DNA of 64,000 bases from Isoetes taiwanensis (lineage: Eukaryota; Streptophyta; Lycopodiopsida; Isoetales; Isoetaceae), in NCBI GenBank assembly GCA_021234155.1, contig JAJEKV010000020.1, positions 20,083,018 through 20,147,017 on the forward strand, in the 5' to 3' direction. Made by a program: the position numbers and the translations under genes. Of this stretch, positions 23,134-35,238 are shown one piece after another. Numbering within the stretch: the stretch's first letter is position 1; the number at the start of each line of letters is the position of its first letter. The notes under the pieces are model-generated. The model was not told the origin of the DNA. It made no database searches and saw nothing but the letters and a program-made list of their open reading frames with translations.

Positions 23134-25219
23134 TAATATGGAGAGACGAATTTCTTTTGTTGCAAAAGTAAGTTCTCAAGAAGTTCTTTTTAGCAATATG
23201 GGATAGAGGAAATAGAAAACCTTTGCTAAATCGATGGAGCTATATCGATTATGGAAAGTAGGTGAGCCGCATCTATTGTTAAGAAAAGGTTTATGATTGA
23301 ATGTTTCGAAAGGAAAGGGGTCGATTTTGCATATTGGAAAGCTATGAAGCAAAAGCTATGGACGGTTTTGAAGGGACTTCCTATAGCAGATATGGTTGTA
23401 TGCAACATTGTAACAAAGTCGACAGCATGAGACGATGCTCGTGGGGCTATATTTCAGTTTGGAGCAGATCTAGTGTGACTGCAATTTAGTGCTGACGATG
23501 ATTGCACTTCAAAAATCAAGCCAAATGTTCTTAAAGTGCAACATTACAGTGGATCAACGGCAATGTAAAGATGGCAAGAGCGATTCTATTCAGCTTCTTT
23601 TGATTCATGTGATATGAAATAGTAAAGATTGTGATTCCAGGTGTTGAATACTGCAAGTCAATACTTAAAAAGCTTTTAGGTTGTGCTTAATAGTTATCCT
23701 ATGCTCTATTTAGTGGTTCTATTGAAATAATATGTGACTGTAGTGTTTCTCTTGCTGTAGCAGTTTTTGTATATGACAATGTTTTATATGGAGCTCTGGT
23801 GTATATGAAATGATGGTCAACTGTGCCAAGGTTTTGGCGGATAAGGCATGCTATTGAGCTGATACTGCACGAGGGAATTAGGTAAGTGTTGAGATCAACT
23901 GTTACGCAGGTGAGTTTTGGTCTATTGCCTTAGTGCTAGTTTGTCTGCTAGGTTCTTTATAGTGCGGCAGCTAGGTTGTGCTTGTAAAGGTGCTTGGGCT
24001 TAAGATGCTAGAGTGCAGCTTAGTGGCTTAACGATTAGTATGCCTACTTTACATGCGTAAATAGATTGCAGCTTAGTGGCTTAATAGTTAGGAGACCTAG
24101 TTTACATGCTTACATAGAGTAGAGAAATGCTAGGGTAGATAATTAAATGCTGATTGTTGCTTCATATGAGGTATGAGGCTAAAAGGGGGGCATTTTAGCT
24201 CCTTCTATAAGGCTTATATTTTAAGGAGATCAGTGGGATATGTACGATTCATATGAAATGATGGACACGGTTTTTCTTAAGGAAATCCTTACCTTAGGAG
24301 TGTTGATGGCTTGGCAGAAGTCTGATACATTATTTGAATTAAAGCAGACATGTAAAAAACAACTACATCCATTCTATTTTACACCTTTTAGCTCTGAATT
24401 CAGATGTGATTTATTGCATATGCTAATGTAATATAATAGTGCTGATGTAAGCAACCAATGATTCCAAATTTGTTAAGATTATATTTTTTATTTGTTTCTA
24501 TATCATACTGATGTTTTAAAATCTAGATGAAGGGCAAAGAGCCATGTAGTTATACTGTTTATTTGTCATCCCTTGCATTGTTACCATTCTAATCCTAATT
24601 ACTGTATTGCTTGGATGAGGTAACCAAAACTGCATCTCCTAGCAGTTTGTCAATTTCGAATTTGTTACAAATCATATGGGCAATTGTTTGAGATCTGAAA
24701 CATGAAGACATATAGTGAGACTATTCCATTGGAGCGATAGAGTTATATGGTACTCTGTTACAATGAATAAACATAAATGGAAATATTATTGTCTTATTCT
24801 CATGTATCTAATTGATAAGGATTCGAAGTTTGCTTGGGTGTATTCTTGTGTGTTGATATTGTACAAAATTGATATGTTAAATAAAAGATGTGCTTCGGCT
24901 ATAATCTTTATGGAGCTGAAATGTTCTCTCTTTATGGAGCTGAAGTGTTCTGGATATTGTAATTACTTACATTGTTAAAGGGCTGAAGCAGTGCCCTTGG
25001 TTGTGGCCTGGGTTAAAATCTATGGTGGATATGCTGGGGTTGCGTTTGCCTAGAATGAAATTTGTTTTTGTAGATGTGTTTTACATAATATAGATAATCT
25101 AGGAGGAGGAGGACATTCACATAATCATACTCTCTAAACTGTATCTTATCATTTGATAAGCACTCATAATCGCGATGCATTTAAATTACATTCAAAAGAC
25201 TTAATTGCTACCGCTCTCA
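23134..25219. other. AT-rich stretch, no supported gene
   Basis: In one frame around 23300-23430 a short piece, read as about 40 residues to a TGA, has a gag-like flavour (F-A-Y-W-K motif), but it is too short to call. A repeated phrase AGTGGCTTAACGATTAG / AGTGGCTTAATAGTTAG lies at about 24022-24090. Nothing else is recognised. Confidence 0.35.
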
Positions 25220-25220
25220 G

Positions 25221-25433
25221 TTACAACAAGTCAATTAAAAAACTGCCAACTCTTGAGGTCGGTAATCCAAAGTATTGTTGAAGACTACTCATTGAGATGT
25301 CAAATTTTTTCCTCAATGGTTGGTATGCCGGGCATAGAAGAATCGCATGTTCTTCATCCTCTATCTCATCCCCTCTACAAGCCCTGCGGTATATTATACT
25401 ATCTCCCAATTCTATCCTCCAAATTATGCGCAA
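25221..25433 (-). pseudogene. LINE ORF2 C-terminal zinc-binding remnant
   Basis: The 70-residue minus frame contains C-R-G-D-E-I-E-D-E-E-H-A, then L-L-C-P-A-Y and L-R-K-K-F. This is the pattern of the zinc-binding region after the reverse transcriptase in plant LINEs (zf-RVT type: C..C..EDE.H....CP). No reverse transcriptase is beside it, so it is an isolated fragment. Confidence 0.6.
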
Positions 25434-25977
25434 TCAACCGCATTCTACATATTGTGTGGTTTTTCTTCATAGATACATTTTCATTTAGGTACATCATACC
25501 TTGTAATGAAGGATTCATCACCTATCTATCGTGAAGCATCTTTACTCTAGGATTATGCCAAGTCCTTTCTTTACTTCTTTGATCCATGCCTGAGATAACT
25601 ATCCTCTTTCATTTCTCCCACTTTGCACAAGTATGCCCAGTAGCAATATAAAGCCTCTCCAAGTGCATCATGTCACATTCTGCAAGCATCATTTCATAAG
25701 GGATTTGCATTTTTATCCCAAGTTCAGTATGCAAGATTTTTTTCTATATTTTTTCTACTTGTTGCCACAGCTCTAGAGATAATCCAAACTCTCATACCTC
25801 GGAAAAAATTACACATGGTGGGCAGAGGTTAGAAAAATGTGATGTGGACACGGGAAAAAATTACACATTAGCGTAAGAGATGGAGTTCCTCCGGCGGTGC
25901 TACCAAGCCCCTATGTTTTCTCTTCGTAGATGTATATGATAAATAGCTATGAGGCTAAAACATCTTCATAGAAACAA

Positions 25978-26350
25978 TTGAGGAAACTGAAACTTTATGA
26001 TAATGATAATATAACAGAGTATTTTGAAAGGCTTGATTCAATTATTGCAGACTTGAAAGGTGCAGGGGTCATATTGAATGAACAATACCAGGCTTTTGCA
26101 ATTTCAAGGGCTGTGTCTCACAATGCACATCTTGCTACCCTACTAAGAAATGTTGCCAAGTCCAAAGACCATGCTATTCAAATGGTTAGAACTGAGTTTG
26201 AGCAAGGTGAGATGGGGCAAGATGATGATGATACCTCTGAGGTTTTATATGCTAGCAGATATAAGCAGAAAAAAACAAACTAGAAATAACAAACAAGGAT
26301 AGAACCATGTTAATTGTGATAGTTCCGGGCACCTCAAAGCATACTGCCCA
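25978..26350 (+). pseudogene. Copia gag fragment
   Basis: The frame at 25978-26283 carries the UBN2-type helices (Y-F-E-R-L-D-S-I-I-A-D-L, F-A-I-S-R-A-V-S, R-T-E-F-E-Q-G). Past the stop a degenerate knuckle can be read (N-C-D-S-S-G-H-L-K-A-Y-C-P). It is closely related in order and motifs to the gag at 48268-49551 on the other strand. No LTR is adjacent. Confidence 0.7.
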
Positions 26351-27009
26351 AACCTTGATAAGGAAGTTATCTACTACAAACCATATGTAAACTTGAACGC
26401 ATTTCTGCATACCTAGGACTGTCGGTAACTCCCTTATTCCTTGCTCCAACTCGACTGAAGTCCACATTGCTAGATAGATTACAACAGAGAGGTCAAGATG
26501 CCAACTATGCGTATATTTTGTAATTGAAAGTATTCATTTGAAACCTTGTATTTATACTTCCGTATATACAAATTCAAATTGTATGCAAACCTAGGGGCAA
26601 CCATGCAGTAGTTGATAATTTGGATTAGATTCTCGACGTCTGGTATTTTGAGATTAAGGTCCAAGCCAATGGCCCAAATTGTATGATTCCCAGCATATGC
26701 TACATTATTTCTTGACCAACGATCTGGGTAGCTATAAAGTGGGATTTAGCTATAAAAGCAGACTGTCCCTAATATATAATTATGATAGGGTGGATAAGGG
26801 AGCAACTCAAGTGAAGTTTGTGTATGTTTATGTCTATGTTTAGAAATGTACACGGGTAGATACCAAAAAAAAAGGAAAGAATGGAGGTAAGATGAAGCCA
26901 GATCCCTCCAGAAACTTTAATCGATGCCTCCAGAGGAGACAAGATGCTTTAGGCCAATACCCTAGCCCAGATTAAATCGTATAATTTCCTATATGTTTGA
27001 AATGTGCAG
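26351..27009. other. No gene seen
   Basis: AT-rich sequence with only short, unrecognised frames. A short A run precedes GGAAAGAATGGAGG at ~26865. Confidence 0.4.
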
Positions 27010-27017
27010 TGAAATGA

Positions 27018-27215
27018 GCCTTTGCTTGCTGGCGATGGCTATGGTTATGGCATATCCTTGCTTGCCGGCTGTGGCTTTGCCAAATATGCTCTGGCTATGG
27101 CAGATGGAGCCGATTTGATCCCCTGCTCTGGCTATGGCAAATGGAGCCAATTTGATCCCCTGCTCTGGCTATAGCTTCGCCAAATTTGCTTTGGCTATAG
27201 CAGATGGAGCTGGTT
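27018..27215 (+). repeat. Imperfect minisatellite (GGCTATGGC words)
   Basis: A ~45-55 bp unit containing CTGGCTATGGC, AAATATGCT and GATGGAGCC is repeated about four times. The phrase TTGATCCCCTGCTCTGGCTAT occurs twice (27115 and 27151 regions). The 86-codon frame through it is a by-product of the repeat. Confidence 0.6.
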
Positions 27216-27351
27216 CAAAATCTTCTCAGGCCAAAAGCCATTGGAAAATCTTCAAAAATCTTCTCAGGGCAATGGAAGCCGGAGCTATGGCAGTGGATGC
27301 CGATGCCGAAGGAAGAAATTCTCTCCCCTTCCCTTTAAGTAGGAAAATGTT

Positions 27352-27438
27352 CCCCCAGGAAACATTACATGAGGTTCGGGTTGGCTCACCCTAACAGGCT
27401 CTCGCTAGGCCCTTACCCGATGTAATGTTCCCTGGGAG
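27352..27438. other. Inverted repeat beside the LINE 3' end
   Basis: CCCAGGAAACATTACAT (about 27354-27370) pairs with ATGTAATGTTCCCTGGG (about 27420-27436) with a single unpaired/mismatched position. The loop is ~50 bases. It directly abuts the T run that ends the minus-strand LINE. Confidence 0.7.
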
Positions 27439-27936
27439 TTTTTTGTTTTCTTTTTTTTAGAGGTAAGTATGTATATTATATTAATGAAAAGTAAAAACAC
27501 CTAGATGAACCTGATGTCCAGATATCATCCATGAGCACAAGGGGAATTCGCCTAGTCCCAAGGGAAGTGAGGGGGTTAACTGCCAAAGTTTAAGTTAGGC
27601 CAATGGCTACCTCCTCCATGTTCCAAGAGCAACGAAAAAACATGCTGAAGCCCTTATACTACCAATCTTATCTAGCTCCTTATCATAATTTCTACCATAT
27701 CCTATGGTGCCCCAACCCCATCATTGCAACCTCCATATTGAAGTATTTGTGGATTCGAGTGGTAGAGAGAGTCTGTTTTCCAATTGCAACATCACACCTA
27801 TGTTTCCAGACTGCCCATAGAGCGATGTTGATGATCGAAGCTCTGGTCTGTGACCTAGCTGAAACCAATAAAGTATGTGGCCACTTCCACTATTCAGGGG
27901 TTAAGTGAAGTATGGGCGAAGCCCAGTGCCAAAAGT

Positions 27937-28143
27937 CTACCACCACAATGATTCACATTGCCCACATCCTAGTGGGCAGAGATCTGATCCCATTATTTTT
28001 CTCCTTCTCAACAGCGACATGGTGTTGATTGCATCCTGGAGAGCTAACCACCAAATCAACTGTATCTTGTTGGAGCACCAGCATTGCCAGGAATCCACCA
28101 AGAGTAGTAGGAACACCTCATCTGTAACATCTAAGCTGGCCAA
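27937..28143 (-). pseudogene. LINE ORF2 zinc-binding tail (zf-RVT)
   Basis: The frame contains W-L-A-L-Q-D-A-I-N-T-M, L-L-R-R-R-K-I and D-L-C-P-L-G-C-G-Q-C-E-S, the standard order of the region after the reverse transcriptase in plant LINEs. It belongs to the same element as the reverse transcriptase upstream on this strand. Confidence 0.75.
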
Positions 28144-28700
28144 ACCTTGAAGGGAGAGAGGTTCCTTTTTAGCCCGTAAATCCCACTTGCTAAATATCCC
28201 TCTTGCCCTTCCATCCCCCAGACCTCACCCAAAGCCTACAATCCCTGAACAATCATGCACATTAGCCAAAATGCATCTAAAAATACCCTTGTCCAACACA
28301 TTAGCTTGTTTGAGCCGAGTTTGGAGTTCAGACCAAGATAACCATTGACCATCCAACCACACATCAACTAAGTGGTGGATCCCTTGTTGTCTCCACTTCG
28401 AATATATGCGGGGGTGGACCAGAGCCAGGGGTAGACCACGCTTTTCTCATACTGTTGGGTTGAAGATGCTATGGCCCTCCACTTCCTCTAAGGACGGCTT
28501 TAGGTGAAAAACCTCTATAACCTCTTGCCATGCACGAGTAGACCTTGCATAATAGGAGATACACCATGTGGCATTGAGAACGAGTAAAAAAAAGAGCTTA
28601 CCTCATCCATAGAAACTGATGGCCTGCATAAGGGTGCGTATTTGCCGAGCCAGAGTCGAACAAAGTGAAGCGCAGGTGATTGCTCCTCCATAAGAGATCT

Positions 28701-30620
28701 CTAGATTATTTTTACTGCAAGGACCTGAGCTTCCAGCAGTAGCTCCTTGCAGCCCAATCCCCGATCCCTCTTGTCTCTGCATACCTCAGACCATGCAAGT
28801 TCAGAGGGACCATTCCATATGAACATCCTGGTCATCCTCTGGAGTTTCTCATAGACTGCCTTAGGGCCCAAGAGGACCGAGGAGTAGAAGACATGTGAGA
28901 TCCAAGCACAGCATTGGCTACCGTCACTCTGCCCACTGTAGAGAGGCTTCTTAATGACCAGAGATTTATTTTCCTCCGAACCTTCTCCAGAATGGGGGTC
29001 CACAGCCCACGAGTAGAGGCCTGAAGAGAAAGGTGAATGCCTAGAAGCTTCATTGTGTCTTGTTGTCTTAGTACTTGAAGCCCAAGGGCCAAAACAGTGT
29101 GGTGGACTTGTCCCTCATGTAGCCAAGGATAGAGCATTTGTTCCTATTGAGCTCAATTCCAGATGTAATAGAGAAACTTGAAAGAACTCCTTTAAACTTA
29201 TCCAAATGCTGGTCATCATACTTGAGGAATAAGAAGGTGTCGTCCGCATATTGCACGTGAGCATCGCATCAGCCATGCCTGGAAGTCTCAATCCCTCAAT
29301 TCTATGTATTTGTACCTCAAATTCGACCAAGCGCATCAGAACATTAGCTACAATGAGGAATAGATAGGGCGCTAATGGGCATCCTTGTCTTACTCCCTTC
29401 CTTATTTGAAGTAGTCCTGTAGGCTTCCCATTGAGGATCACTGATGCACTAGCAAGATTGTTAAGGCCCACTACCTTCCCAACCAAATTGGGATGGAATT
29501 CCATTCGATGCATAATCCTCTCTAAGCAATGCCAACGTAAAGAGTCATATGCTCTCTTAAAGTCCAACTTCAGAAGAACTGCCGGTTGACATGAACTTTG
29601 ACACTAGTGTGCCCCTTCCCTTGCTGCAAGATAATTATCCAATATAGATCTACCAGGTAGGAAGGCAAACTGCTCATGATCAATCACTCTATGCAGCATA
29701 AGTTTCATTCTGGATGCAATGATCTTAGTCAAAATCTTATAAGTAGTGTTAGTCAGAGCAATGGGTCTCCACTCGCCTATAGACAATGGTCTGTCCACTT
29801 TGGTAATCAAGGAAATAAAGCCTACATAAATGGCCGGGTGAAGTTCCTTGGTCGACCATGCCCCTCCGATGGCTTCCACCAAATCCACCTTAAGTTCTGG
29901 GCAAAATTCCACATAAAACTTAGGGGGAAATCCATCTGGACCAGAAGACTTGCCCATTGCCATAGAGCATAGGGTTTTGAAGACTTCTTGCTCTGTGATG
30001 TCGTCCAGAAGTTGTCGATTGTCAGCATGAAGAATACTGGTTTGAGTTACCCTGGAGCAGGCCTCCATCGCATCATCAAAACCCGACGGCTGAGGGTCCT
30101 CCGAGAAAAGAGACTAGTATGCCTGTTTAAGAAAGACATCAATATCATGTTGCTTGTTGATGATCACCCCCATGTCATTCAAGTCCCTAGAAATTCCATT
30201 CTCTGCTAGCCTAGCACCTGCCACCCTAAAGAACGTCTTGGAGTTCTCATGGTCCATCTCTGCATCGAGGGGGTCGTTCAGCAGATCTTGTCTAATGCTT
30301 CTTAGCTCATTATGGAGGTCATTTTTCTCCTTTCTAAATATAACAGCACGATCCCTGCCCCATGACTTTATCCATTTTTCATAGCCTGTGCCTTTTGTAC
30401 CCATCTTTTCATGCTAGGTAAGGATGTTTGGGGCAAAGAGGCAAGAAACAATTTGAATGCATCTACAAAGTTCTGCTTAGTCAAGTAGCTTGTATTAAAC
30501 TTGAAGGGTAGGCATCCCTTCTCGTGTACCTTCGGTAAGGATTCGAATGTCAGTACTTGCGGAATATGGTCTGAATGGGAAAAGCACAAATCAGCCTGTA
30601 CAAAGCATCGATCCATAAAG
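28701..30620 (-). pseudogene. LINE ORF2: endonuclease end and reverse transcriptase
   Basis: Read from 30620 downwards. SDHIPQVL (about 30550-30575) is the last catalytic motif of the APE-type endonuclease. A linker follows (30404-30114). The reverse transcriptase shows S-S-G-P-D-G-F (about 29930), then W-R-P-I-A-L-T-N (about 29770), then D-F-K-R-A-Y-D-S-L-R-W (about 29560), then R-Q-G-C-P-L-A-P-Y-L-F (about 29375) and the catalytic Y-A-D-D (about 29245). The thumb region with L-G-I-H-L-S lies near 29040 and later pieces reach 28701. At least five frame changes or stops break it. The N-terminal endonuclease domain is mostly missing or unreadable. Confidence 0.85.
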
Positions 30621-30952
30621 CTAGATGTTCTATTAGCAACATAAAAACGGTCAAGAAGGTATGAGTGGTAAAAGATTCACACCCCTTGCTAAATATCTGC
30701 CTACGGGTGGTAACCTCCCCTATGGAACATAGTTTTACCCATAAAAACACACATGCTTGGGAAGTACAGCCTACCTCTTTTTCCGAAGGGGATCGCAAGG
30801 ACATCTGCGCCATCCCTCGCAACCCATTTATTGATGGTGTACTTTCCTCAGGGTAAGGTCACCCCACCCATCATTTACTGTACCTTGACTTTCCCTCCCT
30901 CTCCCCTAGCTATGCATCCTTGCCTCCATATGGGTCGTTGCACTTTTTTCCA

Positions 30953-31394
30953 TCACCCTATGTGACCCATCATTATTCTTAATAATACCATCCTTATGTA
31001 GCATGACTCAGGAGTTCCAGAATTCCAATCAACAAAAGGGGAATTGTCTTCCTTACTTTTTGAACACGTCCCATCCCCACCGTTTTTTGTGCAAGAGGGA
31101 CTATTGTCCTCAAGAGGGTGGCCACCTATGCCCATCCCTTTCTCCAGATTAATGTTGTCAAACCCATCCACTTCTTCTCCGGTATAGGTGTCCCCCTTCA
31201 GGACACTGATAGTATCCCTTTTATTATTTTTTGTGGTAGGTGGTCTACCCTCCAAGCCTCCCATAGTAGAGCCATCCCTATCAATTTTCGTGCAACTTTC
31301 CCCATCCTCCCTAATTTCCGTGCCATCCAAACTACTTTCTAGTCTCCCTGGTCATCCTTATCCACCTTGTTTTCAGCACCAATGTCCTCATCTA
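30953..31394 (-). pseudogene. LINE ORF1 C-terminal part
   Basis: A hydrophilic acidic frame rich in G, D and E (30953-31330). It lies on the far side of the gypsy element from ORF1 at 37069-38055. Removing the gypsy element and one copy of its 5-bp target repeat joins 31394 to 37077 and restores a continuous ORF1/linker region. Confidence 0.55.
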
Positions 31395-31946
31395 TGATAT
31401 GATGGTTTTTCCCTAGTAGCTCGGGGCTGTGGTCCACTGTTATGCACTCAAATAACCTTATTATGGAGTCTTAAGCTTTATTTGATAGCCTAAGGAAATT
31501 ATCCTTGTGTTAAGCCAAGTTAATCTCCAGGGTCGGATTATGGCGAACCAGGGCTCATTGGAAAGCACTCAGAGTCTAGTTTCGCCCATTCGCTAACTCC
31601 TTGTGGATCGTGGGATATCGCCAAAAGAGTGGCCGTGGGTCAGACTGGACTGCACAGCCAAGATTCCTGTTCTTGCCTCCTGATCCCCTGTTGCTTTTAT
31701 AAACCTTGCCTTCATCCTTAAACCCTTCCTCTGGAGTGTATATCAGGCTGAGATAACGATTTCTCAGTTCCCTGGATAACGATTTCCAGGTTGAGGATAC
31801 GGTTTCCTGAAGGACCCTGTTGGGCGGTGAGCTACCTCCTATAATCCCATTTACTCTAATGAGTTTATTTTGATGCAGGGTTGAAGAGATCGAATTCTTT
31901 GAGGTAACTAATCTGAATTTGTGTTCTTTTTGTGTATTCCATATCA
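31395..31946 (+). repeat. 5' LTR of gypsy element
   Basis: It starts TGATATGATGG, ends CCATATCA, and is 552 bp. It matches 36510-37071 at roughly 96% by hand count, with one 12-base indel (GGATTAGGGTCG type). It is preceded by ATCTA (31390-31394), which recurs at 37072-37076. Confidence 0.95.
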
Positions 31947-31948
31947 AT

Positions 31949-31960
31949 TGGTATCAGAGC
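31949..31960 (+). other. Primer binding site of gypsy element
   Basis: TGGTATCAGAGC is a perfect match to the 3' end of plant initiator tRNA-Met, two bases after the 5' LTR. Confidence 0.9.
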
Positions 31961-32065
31961 AGGTGATTCTGCCACACCTGTGAGTATGGGAAACCCAATC
32001 TTTGATGCCCAGTATGCCAATCTGAGCCACCGCCGCCGCCGGAAGAAGCATTACCTGTAACTCCT

Positions 32066-32714
32066 GTGCAAGATGCCGCAGAGAGATACCCTAGGCTGGC
32101 AAAGTGGTTGGAGAAGGCGGATTTGCCTTTCTATAAGGGAGGTGTGAATGTGAAACCTTCTAAGGTCACCAGTTTTCTTAGCATCTTTGAAAGACACTTT
32201 GAACGAGTTAATGCGACAGAACAAGAAAAGATGCATACCATGGATGTATGGTTGGATGAGGAAGCTCTGAATTGGTGGCATGGAAGACGAACTATAGTGC
32301 CGAGGATAGAGACTTGGTCTGCTTTCACACGAGCTTTTGAAGCCAAGTATTTACCTTCTAACTATCATCAGGTACTTAGGAGGGAATGGGATATTTTAAA
32401 GCAATCTGACCAAGAGACTATAAGTAAGTACACTACGAAGTTCAATTTCTTGGCATCACAAGTCACTAACTTGGGAGTTCAGACTGTGGATGAAAAGAGT
32501 TGCTTCGAAAGTATATTAGTGGCTTGAAAGAAGACATCTTTGCAGAGTTGGATTTTGTAGAACCTGCAGATCTGGAGGAAGCAGTTCGCAAGACCAATGC
32601 AGCAGAGCGAAGGCTAAATCCTAAGCTTCACAAGTACAATATATGGGATAGTTTGTATGTATCCAGGGATGAAGAAAGTAAATCATCTCGAAAGAGATTC
32701 AAGCCTGATGACAG
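32066..32714 (+). pseudogene. Gypsy gag, first part (frameshifted)
   Basis: Frame 32066-32527 carries the retrotransposon gag domain: F-L-S-I-F-E-R-H-F, then A-L-N-W-W-H, then F-T-R-A-F-E-A-K-Y. One frameshift near 32505-32520 moves the reading into frame 32500-32895 (Y-I-S-G-L-K-E-D-I, then A-E-R-R). The frame is broken at 32714 by the inserted dimer. The residual gag and knuckle continue at 33612. Confidence 0.85.
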
Positions 32715-33051
32715 CCTGATGCTACTTATTCTAAACTGGGTGCACCCTGAACTACCACAGTCGTTGGATCTGTCGATCCTACGGCCCATATTGTATGTTG
32801 GAGCCTCTGGGTGCCTCTCGTTTCGCTTATGCTCAGTTATGATGGAGTTTCCTATGATTTTGAAATGTCAAATACGAGTTTGCCTAAGGTTTTGATGCGA
32901 TATCGAGACTCTATACGGCTTTGTATACGGATTTAGAAGATGTAATACGGGGTCTTGAACCTCTACCAAAAAAACTCCATATCCTGATAAGTCTACATTA
33001 ACCAACATTTCTCTATGAGCTCATGTAACTATTTTCTATCTTGAGTCTATG

Positions 33052-33084
<33 letters not shown>

Positions 33085-33611
33085 CAACCCATTCAATTAT
33101 CTTAGGAATATATGGCCTATGGTTCTAAGATTTGTCATTTTAACATCCATATGAAATCCCCCTGGAACCCCCTGTTATTATGCTACTTATTCTAAACTGG
33201 GTGCACCCTGAACTACCACAGTCGTTGGATATGTCGATCCTACGGCCCATATTGTATGTTGGAGCCTCAGGGTGCCTATGATTTTGAAATGTCAAATACG
33301 AGTTTGCCTAAGGTTTTGATGCGATATCGAGACTCTATACGGCTTTGTATACGGATTTAGAAGATGTAATACGGGGTCTTGAACCTCTACCAAAAAAACT
33401 CCATATCCTGATAAGTCTACATTAACCAACATTTCTCTATGAGCTCATGTAACTATTTTCTATCTTGAGTCTATGTTTTTTTTTTTCTTTTTTTTTTTTT
33501 TTTATAACAACCCATTCAATTATCTTAGGAATATATGGCCTATGGTTCTAAGATTTGTCATTTTAACATCCATATGAAATCCCCCTGGAACCCCCTGTTA
33601 TTATGCTACTT
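32715..33611. mobile_element. 897-bp tandem-duplicated insert in gypsy gag
   Basis: The insert is bracketed by ATTCAAGCCTGATGACAG at 32697-32714 and 33612-33629. It consists of two copies of one ~0.45 kb unit: 32719-33179 and 33180-33602. The 12-mer ATGCTACTTATT stands at both unit starts and at the right end (33603-33614). The second unit lacks ~37 bases present in the first (around 32815-32851). Each unit has a T run of ~25-30 bases. No coding potential. The origin is unknown; the 18-bp flank suggests target-primed insertion. Confidence 0.8.
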
Positions 33612-35238
33612 ATTCAAGCCTGATGACAGAGCGCGTAAGTTTGGAAAAAGGGGAAAATCGAATTGGAAGAAAAATGATAGATCAGGTCAACAAAGAAGCA
33701 GAACCCCTAGAAGACCATGGAAACCTGATGAGAAGAATGTGAAGTCGGAAGGGCCTCAACAAGGTTGCTTTATTTGTGGAGGACCTCATTTTAAATCTCA
33801 ATGCCCACATGTTGACAGGTCAAGAGAGCAATCTAATGCGAAGCCTGCAATTAAGAGTACTCCTTCTAGACCAAACCCAAGGGCACATGTTGCTTTTGTT
33901 GATGAACAACCAGAATGTTCTAAAGCCAGTGAGGAGCAAGCTAGAAAGACAGCTGAAGAAAAGGGGAAATTGCAAATTTCCTATATGCAGCATCTTAGCA
34001 GTGGAACTCCAATAGTTCAGAGTTTTTGGTTGTTCAAGGTGAATGGTTATGTTTTGAACAGGGAAGCTGTTATACTTCTTGACGATGGTTCCACACATGA
34101 TTTCATTTCTAGCAGTTTGGTGGAGAAGTTGAAGCTTCCTATGTTTGATTTACCTAATGCTGTCACAATGGTACAGGGATTGAATGGATCACATGAATCT
34201 TGTCATAAATTTGTCTGTGCACCAATCCAGATAGGAGAGTACAAAGAGACAAGAGCTATGATGGTAGCACCTTTGGGTTCAGTGGATATCATACTTGGCA
34301 TTGGATGGAGGATTCAGTATGGGGCCATACCAGATTACAGGAATAAGTGTATGACTATCTTTGTTAATGGGAAGTCAATTAAAATTCATGCCAATGTACT
34401 TGAACGATGTATTCCTTTATTATCTCACACTGAGATAAAGAAATCAATGAAACCAGCTGTTCAAGCCTACTTCGTTTATTTGAGAGAGTCACTGCCTCTA
34501 AATAATGTGCCTTATGAATTATATAATTTTCTAAGGCAGTATGATAATATTTATAAAGATGAAGAGACATTAGATCTTCCTCCTGCACGGCCAGAAGATT
34601 ATGCAATTAATTTGGTACCTGATGCTAAGCCTCCAAGCAGAGCTCCTTACAGAGTAAGTCACTTTGAAAAAGAAGAACTAGAAAGACAAATCAATGAGAT
34701 GTTGGATAGGCAACTTATTCAACCTAGTTGTTCACCTTTCGGAGCTCCAGTAATTCTTATTAAGAAGAAAGATAAGGGATACAGAATGTGTGTAGACTAT
34801 AGAGCTCTCAACAAACTCACTGTGAAAGATAAATTCCCGATTACCAGTGATGATCTTTTTGATGAGTTAAGAGGAGCTTGTGTTTTCAGTAAGATTGATT
34901 TAAAATCAGGATACCATCAAATAAGGGTGCGAACGGAGGATATCAGCAAAACGGCATTTCGCACTACCTTTGGGCATTATGAATTTCATGTTATGCCATT
35001 TGGATTGACTAATGCTCCTGCTACTTTTTGCAGACTCATGCAGAGAATATTGGCTCCTCTAATAGGGAAGTGTGTGGTTGTGTTCTTTGATGATATTCTT
35101 GTGTATAGCAAGAATATTGAAGAGCATGAGCAAACATTCTGGAGGCGAAGATTTGAATTATTGAGAGAGAATCACTTGTATGTTAATGAATCCAAAAGCA
35201 GGTTTTTCATGAATGAGTGGTTTAACTTGGACATGTAA
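33612..35238 (+). pseudogene. Gypsy pol: CCHC, protease, reverse transcriptase
   Basis: The frame opens with a basic linker and the nucleocapsid knuckle C-F-I-C-G-G-P-H-F-K-S-Q-C (about 33766-33804). The protease follows with L-L-D-D-G-S-T-H-D-F-I (about 34075-34107). The usual active triplet is D-S/T-G; here it reads DDG. Reverse transcriptase motifs are Y-R-M-C-V-D-Y-R-A-L-N (about 34780), F-S-K-I-D-L-K-S-G-Y-H-Q-I (about 34885) and the catalytic F-F-D-D-I-L-V-Y-S (about 35080-35106). The apparent start at 33535 lies inside the insert and is not the original one. The frame ends by a one-base frameshift near 35230. Confidence 0.9.
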
